Below, piece after piece: positions 1-9,297 of a DNA stretch of 64,000 nt. This stretch comes from Marinobacter sp. Arc7-DN-1. GTDB taxonomy: Bacteria; Pseudomonadota; Gammaproteobacteria; Pseudomonadales; Oleiphilaceae. The translations under genes and the position numbers were made by a program. Where the stretch lies: the NCBI RefSeq assembly GCF_003441595.1, contig NZ_CP031848.1, positions 2,542,001-2,606,000 on the forward strand, given 5' to 3'. How positions within the stretch are numbered: position 1 is the first letter of the stretch; every line of letters begins with the position of its first letter. The notes under the pieces are model-generated. The model did no database searches, was not told where the DNA came from, and saw only the letters and a program-made list of their open reading frames with translations.

Positions 1-274
1 ACTGACGATCGCCGGGCTTGCACTGGCCACTGTTCTGACTGCAGGCTGTGCCACGACGGATCAGGGTGCCGTCGACGAAGCAAATGCAACAGCAAGCTCC
101 GCTGAGAGCACTGCTAAAAATGCACTGAGCACCGCGAACAGCGCTGCCGGCACTGCCCGCTCTGCCCAGCAGACTGCGCAAGAAGCACTGGCGGCAGCCA
201 AGGCAGCTCAAAGGGCTGCTGACGAAGCCAACGAGCGTGCCAAGCGTATGCTCGAGCGCTCAAGCATGAAGTAA
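1..274 (+). CDS. Lpp-like alanine-zipper lipoprotein (5' end cut)
   Basis: The window opens inside this gene; the first complete codon is at base 2. The visible 90 residues begin with the end of a lipoprotein signal peptide and a lipobox (TAGC), followed by a short helical domain very rich in alanine (about one third) with Gln, Glu, Asp, Lys and Arg in a heptad-like pattern. That is the profile of Lpp/OprI-type outer-membrane lipoproteins, which form trimeric coiled coils and tie the outer membrane to peptidoglycan. It ends in Met-Lys, fitting the C-terminal lysine by which Lpp is linked to peptidoglycan. A strong terminator follows. Family certain in type; exact ortholog not determined. Confidence 0.85.
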   Translation, partial: LTIAGLALATVLTAGCATTDQGAVDEANATASSAESTAKNALSTANSAAGTARSAQQTAQEALAAAKAAQRAADEANERAKRMLERSSMK

Positions 275-293
275 GGCTCACGCCGATGATGCT

Positions 294-323
294 GAAAAGG
301 CCGGGTTTTCCGGCCTTTTTTTA
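294..323. terminator. Bidirectional rho-independent terminator
   Basis: A GC-rich stem (AAGGCCGG / CCGGCCTT, loop GTTTT) is followed by a T run on the plus strand and has A residues on the other side. It can end both the Lpp transcript and the slipin/NfeD transcript arriving from the right. Confidence 0.85.
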
Positions 324-1109
324 TGCCTCGGCGTCCGGTTTTTCCGGAGTCACCGATTTGTTCTCCTTCAGGAACGTTGTCATCAATTCCATCGGCAGCG
401 GAAACACGATGGTGGCCGTATTGGTATTACTCATGTCCGCCAGCGTCTGCAAGTACCGAAGCTGCATCGACCCCGAATTCGCTGACATCACATTCGCCGC
501 TTCTACCAGTTTCTTCGACGCCTGCAATTCGCCTTCGGCGTGAATGACCTTGGCCCGCCGCTCACGCTCGGCCTCTGCCTGACGGGCGATAGCACGAATC
601 ATGGATTCGTTCAGGTCCACATGCTTGATTTCCACATTGGCCACCTTGATGCCCCACTCCTCCGTCTGGGAATCGATGATCTCCTGAATGTCCGAATTCA
701 GCTTGTCCCGCTCCGAGAGCATTTCATCCAGATCATGCTTGCCCAGCACCGAACGCAGTGTCGTTTGCGCCAGCTGGCTGGTGGCCGAGTCGAAATTCTC
801 AACCCGGATAATTGCTCGCTCCGGATCCACTACCCGATAATAGAGCACGGCATTTACCCGAACCGTGACGTTATCCTTGGAAATCACGTCCTGACTGGGC
901 ACATCCAGTACAATGACCCGCAGGTCAACCCGCACCATCTGTTGTATACCCGGGATTATGATGATCAGGCCCGGGCCTTTCACCCCCTGAAACCGGCCCA
1001 GAAAAAACACCACACCACGCTGATATTCCGGCAGTATCTTGATGGCCGAGCCGAGAATCAGTAATAACACCACGATAGGTGCAAGGTAAGGAATCAGTTC
1101 GCCAATCAT
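321..1109 (-). CDS. Slipin / SPFH (band 7) membrane protein
   Basis: 262 residues: one N-terminal membrane helix (about 8-25), then the SPFH domain (about 27-190) with the family's [14 protein letters not shown] entry and the [14 protein letters not shown] stretch, and a short C-terminal tail. Slipins are stomatin-like scaffolds that oligomerise on the inner membrane and organise lipid microdomains. An AAGGAGG ribosome site lies just before the ATG. It follows nfeD by 39 bases on the same strand; slipin/NfeD pairs are widespread, and NfeD-type proteases are reported to cut stomatin C-termini. Family certain, cellular role inferred. Confidence 0.93.
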   Translation of the reverse strand: MIGELIPYLAPIVVLLLILGSAIKILPEYQRGVVFFLGRFQGVKGPGLIIIIPGIQQMVRVDLRVIVLDVPSQDVISKDNVTVRVNAVLYYRVVDPERAIIRVENFDSATSQLAQTTLRSVLGKHDLDEMLSERDKLNSDIQEIIDSQTEEWGIKVANVEIKHVDLNESMIRAIARQAEAERERRAKVIHAEGELQASKKLVEAANVMSANSGSMQLRYLQTLADMSNTNTATIVFPLPMELMTTFLKENKSVTPEKPDAEA

Positions 1110-1148
1110 ACGGCCTCCTTGTTTTGCCGTTAGACTCTGTTTGCCGGA

Positions 1149-2633
1149 TCAGCCGTTTTCCGGGATGACCCTGACGGTTACCGTTAAACCCTCGATTGCT
1201 GCAACACGGACCCGGTCGCCCTCTTTGACGGGCTCCTCGCTTATGGCATTCCACCGCTCACCGCTGAGTCTGACGTGCCCCCGGTAGTGACCATGTTCTC
1301 CGGAAAAATCGTCCAGCGACACGCCCTCCTCGTGGGTTAACTGCTCGGTGCCACTGACCGGAGACCTGCGGCGCAGACCAATGAACCGGGTGACCGTCCA
1401 GAGGATAAACCCGGCCGCAACCACGGCGGTGCCGCCGATGGTCGGCAGGGAAATATCCCGGTGACTGCCATCCATCAGGATCACCGATCCGGTGACGAAG
1501 GCGACGATCCCCCCGACACCCAGTATTCCGAAACTGGGTACGAAGGCCTCACCCACGATAAACGCCAACCCGAGCAGGATCAGCGCCAGACCGGCGTAAT
1601 TCACCGACAGCACCTGGAAGGCGAAGAGTGCAAGAATCAGACTGATGGCGCCAATCACGCCGGGCACCACGGCACCGGGGTTGGCCAGTTCGAAAATAAT
1701 GCCGTAGAAGCCAATGATCATCAGGAAATAGGCGACGTTCGGATCGGTGATCACGGACAGCAAGCGGGTGCGCCAGTCTGGCTGGGAGCGGACAATTTCA
1801 AGATTTGCGGTTGCCAGCGTCATGTCTCCCGACGCCATGGCAACCTGACGGCCGTCGACTTGCTGAAGCAGATCCCGGAGATTCGGAGAAACCACGTCTA
1901 TGACGTTCTTCTCAAGCGCTTCGGCGGCACCAAGATTCACCGCTTCCCGCACCGCCTCTTCTGCCCAGTCGGCATTACGGCCGTGGCGCTCTGCGAGCCC
2001 GCGAATGTAACTGACGGCATCCTCCAGCACCTTGCGCTCCATGGCGGTGGTGCCACGACGTTTGTTGCTCTCTTCCCCGGCATTTTCTTCGGCAGCAGGC
2101 GACTCAGCTCCGGACTCAGCGCCCTCCCTGGCATCAGCGTCTTTGGGTGCGGGTTCACTGGCCGGCTCCTGACTTCCCGGCAGGCCGCCCATCTGCACCG
2201 GGGTTGCCGAGCCCAGGTTGGTTGCCGGTGCCATGGCGGCGATGTGACTGCCATACAGAATGTAGGTGCCGGCGCTGGCTGCCCGGGCGCCCTGGGGAGA
2301 AACATAGGTAGCCACGGGCACTTCGGAGGCAAGGATGACCTTGATGATGTCCCGCATGGAGTTCATCAGGCCGCCGGGTGTGTCCATTTCGATAATAACG
2401 AGGCCGGCGCCTTCGGACTCAGCCCGGCGGATGCCTCGGGTGACATAGTCCATGGTCGCGGGGCCGATGGCGCCCTCAACGGTGAGTACCAGGGCGATGC
2501 CGGACGACTTCTGCTGGGCAAAGACCTGGTGCGCCAGAGAAGCCAGTGCCAGAAGCACACCGGTCAACAGCACCAGGGCCCAGAGCCGCAGACGGGCGGG
2601 ATTCTGTGATCGCATGGCACGGTGTACCTGCAT
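1149..2633 (-). CDS. nfeD: NfeD-family membrane serine protease
   Basis: 494 residues from the ATG at 2633, chosen because GGGGAGG sits five bases upstream and a longer frame would run into the SDR gene. Order: signal anchor, ClpP-class protease domain with the nucleophile in ASAGT (about Ser120) and the probable Lys base in MERK (about Lys201), several membrane helices, and a C-terminal OB-fold NfeD domain. Between Ser and Lys is an acidic, Ala/Glu-rich insert of about 40 residues that looks disordered. Partner of the slipin downstream; together they probably act in membrane quality control. Its targets cannot be read from the sequence. Confidence 0.92.
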   Translation of the reverse strand: MQVHRAMRSQNPARLRLWALVLLTGVLLALASLAHQVFAQQKSSGIALVLTVEGAIGPATMDYVTRGIRRAESEGAGLVIIEMDTPGGLMNSMRDIIKVILASEVPVATYVSPQGARAASAGTYILYGSHIAAMAPATNLGSATPVQMGGLPGSQEPASEPAPKDADAREGAESGAESPAAEENAGEESNKRRGTTAMERKVLEDAVSYIRGLAERHGRNADWAEEAVREAVNLGAAEALEKNVIDVVSPNLRDLLQQVDGRQVAMASGDMTLATANLEIVRSQPDWRTRLLSVITDPNVAYFLMIIGFYGIIFELANPGAVVPGVIGAISLILALFAFQVLSVNYAGLALILLGLAFIVGEAFVPSFGILGVGGIVAFVTGSVILMDGSHRDISLPTIGGTAVVAAGFILWTVTRFIGLRRRSPVSGTEQLTHEEGVSLDDFSGEHGHYRGHVRLSGERWNAISEEPVKEGDRVRVAAIEGLTVTVRVIPENG

Positions 2634-2659
2634 GAGGCCTCCCCGGATGCGGAAGAAAT

Positions 2660-3412
2660 TCAGAATATTCGGGCGAGCACCGAAACCGGCAGACGCCGAA
2701 GCAAAAATCCGATCGGAGTCCAGGGCCAGGTGGGCACAAAACACTCGTCCTTACCCGACTCAATCGCCTTGACCATGGCCCTGCATCCTGTTTTTGCATC
2801 AACAATAAAGGGCGTGTTGCGGACCTTCTCGTTGATCTCGGTTCGAATATACCCTGGGTACAGTGTAGTCACTTTTATCGGGGATTTCGCTTTCGCAAGG
2901 TCCACGCGCAAACCCTCGGACAGAGCCGCAATACCAGCCTTGGTTGCCGCGTAGGTGGTAACATTCCCTGGCAGGCCCCGCACGGCTGTTACTGAAGATA
3001 CGGTGACCAGATGGCCCCGGTTCTGTTCCCGGAAGAGCTCCATGGCCGCTTCCATCTGGGCGAGGGCCGCCACGAAATTGGTCTCCGCCGTCTGCCGGTT
3101 GGCATCGAACTTGCCGGTGCCCAATGGCTGCCCCTTACCGATTCCGGCGTTGACAATAATCCGCTCCAGGCTACCGAACTCGTCACGAAACGCCCTGAAT
3201 ACCGAAAACACCTGATCATGATCGTTCACATCCAGAGCCCGAAGACTCACCATGATGCCTGGGTACTCCCGGCCGAGTTCCTCCCTGAGGTTCTCCAGGC
3301 GATCGGTGCGCCGGGCGCACAGGGCCAGATTGTCGCCGCGGGCCGCGAATTCGCGTGCCATGCCTTCCCCCAGGCCGGAACTGGCGCCGGTAATCAGAAT
3401 GGTTTGACTCAT
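2660..3412 (-). CDS. Short-chain dehydrogenase/reductase
   Basis: 250 residues from the ATG at 3412 (GGGAG upstream). Classical SDR features: nucleotide-binding TGASSGLG (8-15), NAG (88-90), catalytic Ser139/140, Tyr154 and Lys158 in YAATK, then PGYIRTE. The spacing matches NAD(P)-dependent oxidoreductases of the SDR family; no residue fixes the substrate. It lies 26 bases upstream of nfeD on the same strand, so the two are probably co-transcribed, although no functional link is obvious. Confidence 0.9.
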   Translation of the reverse strand: MSQTILITGASSGLGEGMAREFAARGDNLALCARRTDRLENLREELGREYPGIMVSLRALDVNDHDQVFSVFRAFRDEFGSLERIIVNAGIGKGQPLGTGKFDANRQTAETNFVAALAQMEAAMELFREQNRGHLVTVSSVTAVRGLPGNVTTYAATKAGIAALSEGLRVDLAKAKSPIKVTTLYPGYIRTEINEKVRNTPFIVDAKTGCRAMVKAIESGKDECFVPTWPWTPIGFLLRRLPVSVLARIF

Positions 3413-3467
3413 GGACACTCCCGGTTTTTCATTATTGTGAGGAATTGGACTGGCCGCAAGCTCCCCC

Positions 3468-4538
3468 TCAGAAGTAAAGCCGCTGTTCCGGTTCGCTCTC
3501 GGATTCGGGCGTTTTCTCGTCAACGGTCCTGTCCGCAGCCATCCGGGTAACCCGTTCACCAATCATGGTGGGCAGGCCATCGGCCTGATCCACGGCAAGC
3601 TCAATGGCGCTGCGCTTCACCTCTACCCCCGGATGGCTTGCCCGGAAAGACTCAACTTCGGCAAATACCTGCTGCCACAAACGGTCCCGGTCCTCACTAT
3701 TGTAGTCCTCATGGGGGCGGTGCACTTCGAGCCAGACCTCGCCATCGGAAAACCCGATCTTGACGGCATCATGCACTACCTGAACCGGCGTGCCCTTTTC
3801 AACCTGGTAAACGAACCTTGAAATGTCTTCGTTATACATCCGGAAACAACCGTGGCTGACGGGCATACCCACACCAAACTTTTTGTTGGTGCCGTGAATC
3901 AGATAACCCTTCTCACTCAGCAACAGGGCATGAGTACCCAGGGGATTCCCCGGACCAGGGGGAATCATTCGGGGCAGATAATCACCAGATGCCTCGTACT
4001 CGGCCCGGATACTGGCCGGCGGATACCAGGCAGGGGATTCCAGGGGCATGGTCACTTCCGCATCGGTCAGGGGTGAGGGATTTTCCGCGGTACCAACTCC
4101 GACCGGGTAAACCTGCACGCCCTGGTCGGTAAAATAATAGAGGCGATATTCGGCCAGATTAATGACAATCCCCTCACGCCGGGCATCCGGCAAAACGTAC
4201 CGGCGCGGCAGGGTAATGGTGGTGCCTTCGCCGGGCAGCCAGGGGTCAACGCCGGGGTTGGCCTTCACCAGCTCCAGATACCCCATAGCCAAGCGGTTAC
4301 CAATAGCCGCAAAGGTATCCTCGTAACTGGTTTCATAGACTCCCAACTGTCCCGCCAGGTCACCCTGGACCGGGAAGGTCGGAACACGGGGGCTTCGGTC
4401 CGGCGCTTCCGGGCTTTCGGGATCGCCGGCATTCTCTCCACCCTGTGCAGACACACCTTCTGCAGGTTCCGCAGCCTGAAGTGCCGGTAGCATCAGGAAC
4501 TGCGCCAGGAAAAACACCACTAGAGATCTCAACCACAT
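3468..4538 (-). CDS. L,D-transpeptidase with LysM domain (YkuD family)
   Basis: 356 residues from ATG 4538 (an upstream in-frame TTG is possible but has no better ribosome site). A signal peptide ends near LQAAEP, then comes a Pro/Glu-rich linker, a LysM-like peptidoglycan-binding segment (about 68-112) and the YkuD catalytic domain (about 122-265) with the signature HG-x13-SHGCFRM; Cys231 is the expected nucleophile. Such periplasmic enzymes make 3-3 crosslinks or attach Lpp to peptidoglycan; the Lpp-type gene at the start of the window makes the latter attractive but this is inference. The C-terminal 90 residues are charged and lack a recognisable domain. Confidence 0.9.
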   Translation of the reverse strand: MWLRSLVVFFLAQFLMLPALQAAEPAEGVSAQGGENAGDPESPEAPDRSPRVPTFPVQGDLAGQLGVYETSYEDTFAAIGNRLAMGYLELVKANPGVDPWLPGEGTTITLPRRYVLPDARREGIVINLAEYRLYYFTDQGVQVYPVGVGTAENPSPLTDAEVTMPLESPAWYPPASIRAEYEASGDYLPRMIPPGPGNPLGTHALLLSEKGYLIHGTNKKFGVGMPVSHGCFRMYNEDISRFVYQVEKGTPVQVVHDAVKIGFSDGEVWLEVHRPHEDYNSEDRDRLWQQVFAEVESFRASHPGVEVKRSAIELAVDQADGLPTMIGERVTRMAADRTVDEKTPESESEPEQRLYF

Positions 4539-4591
4539 AAACAAAGTTCCGAAAGCATCAGGGGCACCCCGGTAGTGACAGCAGGTACCTT

Positions 4592-4618
4592 CAGGAGTTC
4601 ACGTGCAGGAGTTCACGT
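4592..4618. repeat. Tandem 13-bp direct repeat
   Basis: CAGGAGTTCACGT occurs twice with one base between, at the 3' end of the decayed GDT1 gene; it supplies that frame's last residues and stop. Probably a slippage duplication. Confidence 0.6.
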
Positions 4619-4868
4619 AGGTCGCCCATACCGTGACTACAGCAAGCACAATAAACAGAACGCCCGCACCAGTTCGCGCTGTGGCCAGGGGCAACCGTTC
4701 CGTCAGCCAACGCCCCGTCATAATAACCGGTATGCTGGCCAGCAGCATCCCCACCGTGACTCCCGGGATAACCCAGCGGGTCTTGCTGACACGAGCAGCG
4801 AGCACAACCGTCGCCACCTGGGTCTTGTCATCGGTTTCCGCTATGGCAACTAAACCCGCATCCGCCAT
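4599..4868 (-). pseudogene. Decayed TMEM165/GDT1-family cation exchanger (C-terminal half)
   Basis: The frame encodes about 89 residues matching only the second half of the GDT1/UPF0016 family: the repeat motif appears as ETDDKTQ (family E-x-G-D-K-T-Q), then VATVVLAAR, two membrane helices and the end. Full members are about 190 residues with two such motifs. The first half is absent, the conserved Gly of the motif is Asp, no ribosome site is visible, and the start overlaps the 3' end of the MFS gene. Members exchange Mn2+/Ca2+ for H+. Best read as a remnant after deletion; some lineages have real half-size paired genes, so a functional small protein is not excluded. Confidence 0.6.
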
Positions 4869-6241
4869 ACCGGTATCGCCGCAACCGCCACAAACACCGC
4901 CACCAGCCACCAGGCCGAATGGAAGGCGTTGACCGTGGGCATGCCCGCACTGTGTTCACCAAACTCAATGGTCAGCGCCACCAAGTTGACGCCGAAGGCG
5001 CCGCCCAGCTGTCGCATGAAATTGAGAGTACTGGAACCGGCACCCAGCTCCTGCGGTTCCAGCGGATTCAGGGCACCCGTTGACAGTGCCGGAAGCATAA
5101 AGCCGATACCGATCCGGCCCAGCACTGCCCATAGGGCCAGCCAGCCAAAGGCCAGATCCAGATCCGAAAGGGCGAACAGCGCCGCCGACAAGGCAAATAC
5201 TGCAATGCCGAAGATAACCAGCTTGCGGGCGCTCTGCTTGTCCGCCAGACGGCCCGCCAGGGGGAAGATCATGCCCAGGACAATGCCGGCCGGCAACATC
5301 AGCAACCCGGCTTCTGTCGCCGTGAACCCCAGGGCGGTCTGTACAAACAGGGGAATCAGGTAGGTGGATCCGAACAGGGCAAGGCCCAGTGCCATAGCAC
5401 CCAGACAGGCATAGAGAAAGGCCGGCTTGCGCAACAGGCTAATGTTCACCAACGGGTGCCGGATGCGCCGCTCCCGGAAGATGAAGAGCGACAGGGTTGC
5501 TATCGCCAGCAGTGCCTCAGCCATAAGCCATGCCTGCTGTCCGTCCGCCTGCTGCAGCCTGTTCAGGGTGTCGAGTGACAGTGCGATGGTAAATCCGAGC
5601 AACGCCAGGCCGGGAAGATCAAAGGGGTAGGGAGCCGGCCGCGACACTGGCAGAGGCAGAAAGCGCCATGCCATCAGGACACCCACAAGCGTCACCGGAG
5701 CCGGGGCAAACATCACGTATCGCCAGCTCAGCTGATCAACCAGAAAGCCGCCCAGTACCGGACCCAGAGCCGGCGCCAGGATCACGCCCATGCCATAGAT
5801 GCCCATGGCCTGACCACGCCGGTTCCGGGGAAAAATACGGAACACCAGGTACATCCCCATGGGTTGCATCAGACCGGCCATGGCGCCCTGACCAATCCGC
5901 GCGACAATCAACTGCTCCGGCGAGCTGGCAAACCCACCGGCAAGGGAAATCAGCGTGAACAGGAACATGGCCGTGGCCAGGGTTTTTCGAACCCCGAAAT
6001 GATCCAGCAACCAGGAAGAGGCGAGCATGGTGGTGGTCATGGCGGCGATGAATCCGGTTGCCAGCCAGTGCACCTGGCCCTGACGGATACCGAACTCCAC
6101 CATGATGTCGTGAAGCGCCACGTTGACCACAGTGGCGCTGAGAACAGTGGCCATGGTGCCCGTAACCACCGTAGCCAGTGCCAGCCAACGCCAGCGATCC
6201 CCGTAGCGGGCCTTCAGGCCCTCAACCGAGTTATCAGCCAA
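4850..6241 (-). CDS. MFS drug exporter, DHA2 (EmrB/QacA) type
   Basis: 463 residues, apparently from a TTG codon three bases after the marR stop (no in-frame ATG until residue 30). About 12-14 hydrophobic helices; motif A-like LLDHFGVRKT between helices 2 and 3, and the antiporter motif GVILAPALGPVLGGFL in helix 5, which marks proton-coupled drug exporters. Co-transcribed behind a MarR-type gene, the usual layout for inducible efflux of toxic organic compounds. It lacks a neighbouring membrane-fusion protein, so it may act alone in the inner membrane. Substrate unknown. Confidence 0.88.
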   Translation of the reverse strand: MADNSVEGLKARYGDRWRWLALATVVTGTMATVLSATVVNVALHDIMVEFGIRQGQVHWLATGFIAAMTTTMLASSWLLDHFGVRKTLATAMFLFTLISLAGGFASSPEQLIVARIGQGAMAGLMQPMGMYLVFRIFPRNRRGQAMGIYGMGVILAPALGPVLGGFLVDQLSWRYVMFAPAPVTLVGVLMAWRFLPLPVSRPAPYPFDLPGLALLGFTIALSLDTLNRLQQADGQQAWLMAEALLAIATLSLFIFRERRIRHPLVNISLLRKPAFLYACLGAMALGLALFGSTYLIPLFVQTALGFTATEAGLLMLPAGIVLGMIFPLAGRLADKQSARKLVIFGIAVFALSAALFALSDLDLAFGWLALWAVLGRIGIGFMLPALSTGALNPLEPQELGAGSSTLNFMRQLGGAFGVNLVALTIEFGEHSAGMPTVNAFHSAWWLVAVFVAVAAIPVWRMRV

Positions 6242-6244
6242 GGA

Positions 6245-6670
6245 TTACTTCTGCTTTTCAGCGTTTTCCAGGATTTTGTGGAAAACCTCGACGGTACACT
6301 CGATCTCTTCGTCGCTGATGCCCTCAAGCATTTCCTCCCGAAGTACCTCGGCTCGCCCGGAAAGCTCATCCATAAAGGCACGGCCAGCGCCCGTCAGGTG
6401 CAGGCGGCGGGCCCGGCGATCGTTCGGGCAGGGCCGGCGTTCAATCAGCCCCTGCTGTTCCAGGCTGTCCAGCAGCCGAACCAGGGTCGGATTCTCGATA
6501 GCCATGAGGCTGGCCAGTTCACGCTGGGTCAGGCCTTCACCGCCCTTCTCCAGATACACCATGGTGCTCCACCGTGCCTGGGTTACGCCAAGATCCTTCA
6601 GGCGCTCATCCAGCATTTTTCTCCAGCGGCGGGTAACCCGGGCTACCGCAAAAGGAAACTGCTCTCTCAT
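6245..6670 (-). CDS. MarR/SlyA-family transcriptional regulator
   Basis: 141 residues: winged helix-turn-helix with the helix LTQRELASLMAIENPTLVRLL and the wing (IERRPCPNDRRARRLHLT, characteristic D-R-R), flanked by dimerisation helices. First gene of the operon with the exporter; MarR proteins commonly repress such exporters and themselves until a phenolic or similar ligand binds. The upstream 160 bases contain AT-rich near-palindromic sequence around 6750-6780 where an operator would be expected, but I cannot define it. Confidence 0.92.
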   Translation of the reverse strand: MREQFPFAVARVTRRWRKMLDERLKDLGVTQARWSTMVYLEKGGEGLTQRELASLMAIENPTLVRLLDSLEQQGLIERRPCPNDRRARRLHLTGAGRAFMDELSGRAEVLREEMLEGISDEEIECTVEVFHKILENAEKQK

Positions 6671-6830
6671 TTGTCGTCACTCCGTTCAAAAAGGGACAAG
6701 GTCAAGCCTTCAGAAAGACCGGCAATAAGCCAATAAGCCACATATCGGAAAGTTACCAATAGTATGCTAATCATTGAAATAAAAACAGATGTGGAAGTAA
6801 AAACAAAATCGGGGAAAACCGAGAGCTGCG

Positions 6831-8114
6831 TCAGCCGGCCTGACGCAGCTCGTCCTGCATCTCATCGACTTCAGGAGACTGGTGGAACTCGCTATTCCGT
6901 GGATCCAGCTCGGTAAGCACCGGAGACGTTTCCGGCATGGCCGGCACAAAGTGCTCCTGATCTTTCACCGCAACATCCTCGGTATGACTGATCCGATAGC
7001 TGGTGATAACCGCCAGCACCAGAAGGAAGCCGGCATTGCCCAGAAACAGCCCTTTCGGCCCAAGCAGATTGATCAGTTCGGCCATGGCGACCGGCCCGAT
7101 GACACTGCCAACACCGTAGCTGAGCAACAGCGTGGCGCTGGTAGCAACAATGCGGGTACTCTCCATGCGGTCATTGGTGATGGCCACCGCAATCGGATAC
7201 AGGGTGGCAGACAGGCCGGTAAACAAGCCCACCAGCAGGGTCAGCAACCAAGGGTTAGACGCCCCCAGAACCCCGATACCGCCAGCCGCGGAGGCGGCAA
7301 ACACAGCCACCCAGAACATCACCCGACGACGGTCAAACCGGTCACAGAGCCGGCCCAGTGGCCAGGCCAGTATCATCGCGGCCACGATGGCACTGGCCAT
7401 GAAGGTGGACGTCCTGGCAACGTCCAGCCCGACCATCGTGGCATAAACCGGGCCGAGGGCATAAAAGCCGCCAATCATGATGCCACAGACCAAAGCACCG
7501 GCGACGCCGGTGAAGGACTCACGGGCCAGCGTAAAGATGGAGATACGCTGAACCTGTTCAATCACCGGTGCTTCCATACGGGTCATCGCCAGCGGAACCA
7601 GGGCCAGCGTCAGCAGAATCGCAGCAATCGAGAACGGCATGAAGTTGGCCGGGTCGCCGATATTGACGATTAGCTGGCCACCGGCGGCCGAGAGGTAAAA
7701 TACTATCTGGTAAACGGCAAACAGCGCGCCCCGGTTGGCGTTGGTTGCCCGGCTGGAAAACCAGCTCTCGATAACAACCAGAACCCCGGCAATGCTGAAA
7801 CCGGAAAGCACTCGCAGTGCCGCCCAGAAAATCTCGGAAATGGCCATCGGATAGAGCAGGGAAGTCACGGCAGCAATCGCAGCCAGCACCGCAAAGGCAC
7901 GGATGTGGCCAACACGACCTATAATCCGGTGGACGTAAAGGGTGCCAAGCACAAAACCGATGGAGTAACAGACCAGAATCCAGCCGATAATATCTGGCGA
8001 TATGGCCTCAATGCTGAGGCGGATACCCAACAGGGTCATCAGGAACGCATTACCGCTGACCAGCAGAATGATACTCAGAATCAGGGCAGACAGGGAGGCG
8101 ACCATTCGGGTCAT
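6831..8114 (-). CDS. MFS transporter (YcaD-like)
   Basis: 427 residues with 12 predicted helices and a hydrophilic C-terminal tail of about 45 residues. Loop 2-3 has VHRIIGRVGHIRAF, and helix 5 ESWFSSRATNANRGALFAVY, resembling the YcaD/MFS_1 group of uncharacterised permeases. GGAG precedes the ATG. It is a single gene, divergent from the WYL regulator across about 230 bases. No substrate can be assigned. Confidence 0.85.
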   Translation of the reverse strand: MTRMVASLSALILSIILLVSGNAFLMTLLGIRLSIEAISPDIIGWILVCYSIGFVLGTLYVHRIIGRVGHIRAFAVLAAIAAVTSLLYPMAISEIFWAALRVLSGFSIAGVLVVIESWFSSRATNANRGALFAVYQIVFYLSAAGGQLIVNIGDPANFMPFSIAAILLTLALVPLAMTRMEAPVIEQVQRISIFTLARESFTGVAGALVCGIMIGGFYALGPVYATMVGLDVARTSTFMASAIVAAMILAWPLGRLCDRFDRRRVMFWVAVFAASAAGGIGVLGASNPWLLTLLVGLFTGLSATLYPIAVAITNDRMESTRIVATSATLLLSYGVGSVIGPVAMAELINLLGPKGLFLGNAGFLLVLAVITSYRISHTEDVAVKDQEHFVPAMPETSPVLTELDPRNSEFHQSPEVDEMQDELRQAG

Positions 8115-8243
8115 TACAGCAGCTCCGGGCGTTACAGGATGTTTTCGGGGTGATGGAACTCAAAGTAGCAGCAAGCACCGGACCTTGCCGGCTACGTATT
8201 AGATCAGGAGCCTGAAGTAAAACCACTAAGCACTTCCCGAAAC

Positions 8244-8300
8244 CTGTTAACTCTGTCACAAAATCCTGCAAAGGCCGCTATATTGCTGTTTAACAGAGTT
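8244..8300. promoter_or_regulatory. Candidate operator in the MFS/WYL divergent region
   Basis: A perfect interrupted palindrome CTGTT-T-AACAG (8286-8296) and a related CTGTTAAC at 8244 lie between the divergent genes; AACTCTGT (8249-8256) is also inverted as ACAGAGTT (8293-8300). Spacing and position fit a regulator site, most simply for the WYL protein. Inference only. Confidence 0.35.
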
Positions 8301-8346
8301 TTACATTAATGTGCCGTAACAGACCCTGCGTGTCGGAGCGGGTAAC

Positions 8347-9288
8347 ATGAAATCAAGCTATTCATTGGATCACGAGCGCCTGGTTATGAAAAAAACGGAC
8401 TGGCCCATCCGCTGGGATCTGCTGCTTCGCTACCGACTGATTGAAACCATTGCCCTGTGGGAAGGTCGACTGACCACCAACCACATCTGCCACAGCTTTG
8501 GCATTGGTCGTCAGCAAGCATCCAAGGACATCAATACCTACCTGCGTGAGCTGGCACCCGGCAATCTGGTTTATGATCGCCATCTGAAGGGCTATGTGCC
8601 AGCCGCGAAATTTCGGCCGGTGGTTACCCGGGGACTGGTGAACGAGTATCTGGACCTGCTTGCCCGCCAGCAGAGCCTGAGTAGCACCTTCAAGTCCCTG
8701 AACATCGGCCTGCCCGACAGTACGGTTGTCCAGGGCCCCAACCGGGTGATTGCGCCTGAAACCATGCGGACGGTGGTCGCGGCAACGCGGCAAGGCCGAC
8801 AATTGCGGGCCAGCTACGCGTCCCTGAGCCGGCCTGAAGCCGTGGAAAGCATCCTTGAACCACACACCCTGGTTTGTGCCGGCAACAGCTGGCACCTGAG
8901 GGCCTGGTGCGATTCAAACCGGGAATTCCGCGACTTCGCCCTGAGCCGCTTCCGCACCTCCCCGGAAGCTCTGAGACCACGGGCAAAACACACTCGCGAG
9001 CAGGACGACGACTGGAACCGCGAAGTCACCCTGGTGGTAACACCGGATCAGCGCCTGACCGAGGCCCAGCAACAGATTATCGCCAGGGATTACGGCATGG
9101 AACGTGGCCGGCTGGAGATCGATACCCGCGCTGCGCTCGCACCCTACGTGCTGTCACGCCTGGGGATTACCTTCGATAACCAGCACCCGGACCCTCTGGT
9201 ACAACAGCTTGAACTGGCCAACCCGGATCAGCTTGGTTTCGGCAGCAAACGCGAGCAGGCGCTCAAAGCCGTCGCCGGCCTCTGCTAG
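8347..9288 (+). CDS. WYL-domain transcriptional regulator
   Basis: 313 residues: an N-terminal winged HTH (about 25-85, HSFGIGRQQASKDINTYL), a WYL-type Sm-fold ligand-sensing domain (about 135-200; LEPHTLVCAGNSWHLRAWC corresponds to the family's W-Y-L region) and a C-terminal WCX-like extension. GGAG lies eight bases before the ATG. WYL proteins sense nucleotides or DNA fragments; some (BrxR, CapW) guard defence islands, but none is present here. Only nine bases separate it from the nuclease gene downstream, so both may be one transcript. Confidence 0.88.
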   Translation: MKSSYSLDHERLVMKKTDWPIRWDLLLRYRLIETIALWEGRLTTNHICHSFGIGRQQASKDINTYLRELAPGNLVYDRHLKGYVPAAKFRPVVTRGLVNEYLDLLARQQSLSSTFKSLNIGLPDSTVVQGPNRVIAPETMRTVVAATRQGRQLRASYASLSRPEAVESILEPHTLVCAGNSWHLRAWCDSNREFRDFALSRFRTSPEALRPRAKHTREQDDDWNREVTLVVTPDQRLTEAQQQIIARDYGMERGRLEIDTRAALAPYVLSRLGITFDNQHPDPLVQQLELANPDQLGFGSKREQALKAVAGLC

Positions 9289-9297
9289 ACTCCCGGT

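Noticed and set aside
1461..2609. A 382-codon plus-strand frame opposite nfeD
   Set aside because: His/Gly/Arg-rich nonsense composition typical of antisense frames, and no start signal.
8347..9288. WYL regulator as the controller of a phage-defence island (BrxR/CapW type)
   Set aside because: No BREX, CBASS or other defence genes are near; its neighbours are a permease and a secreted nuclease.
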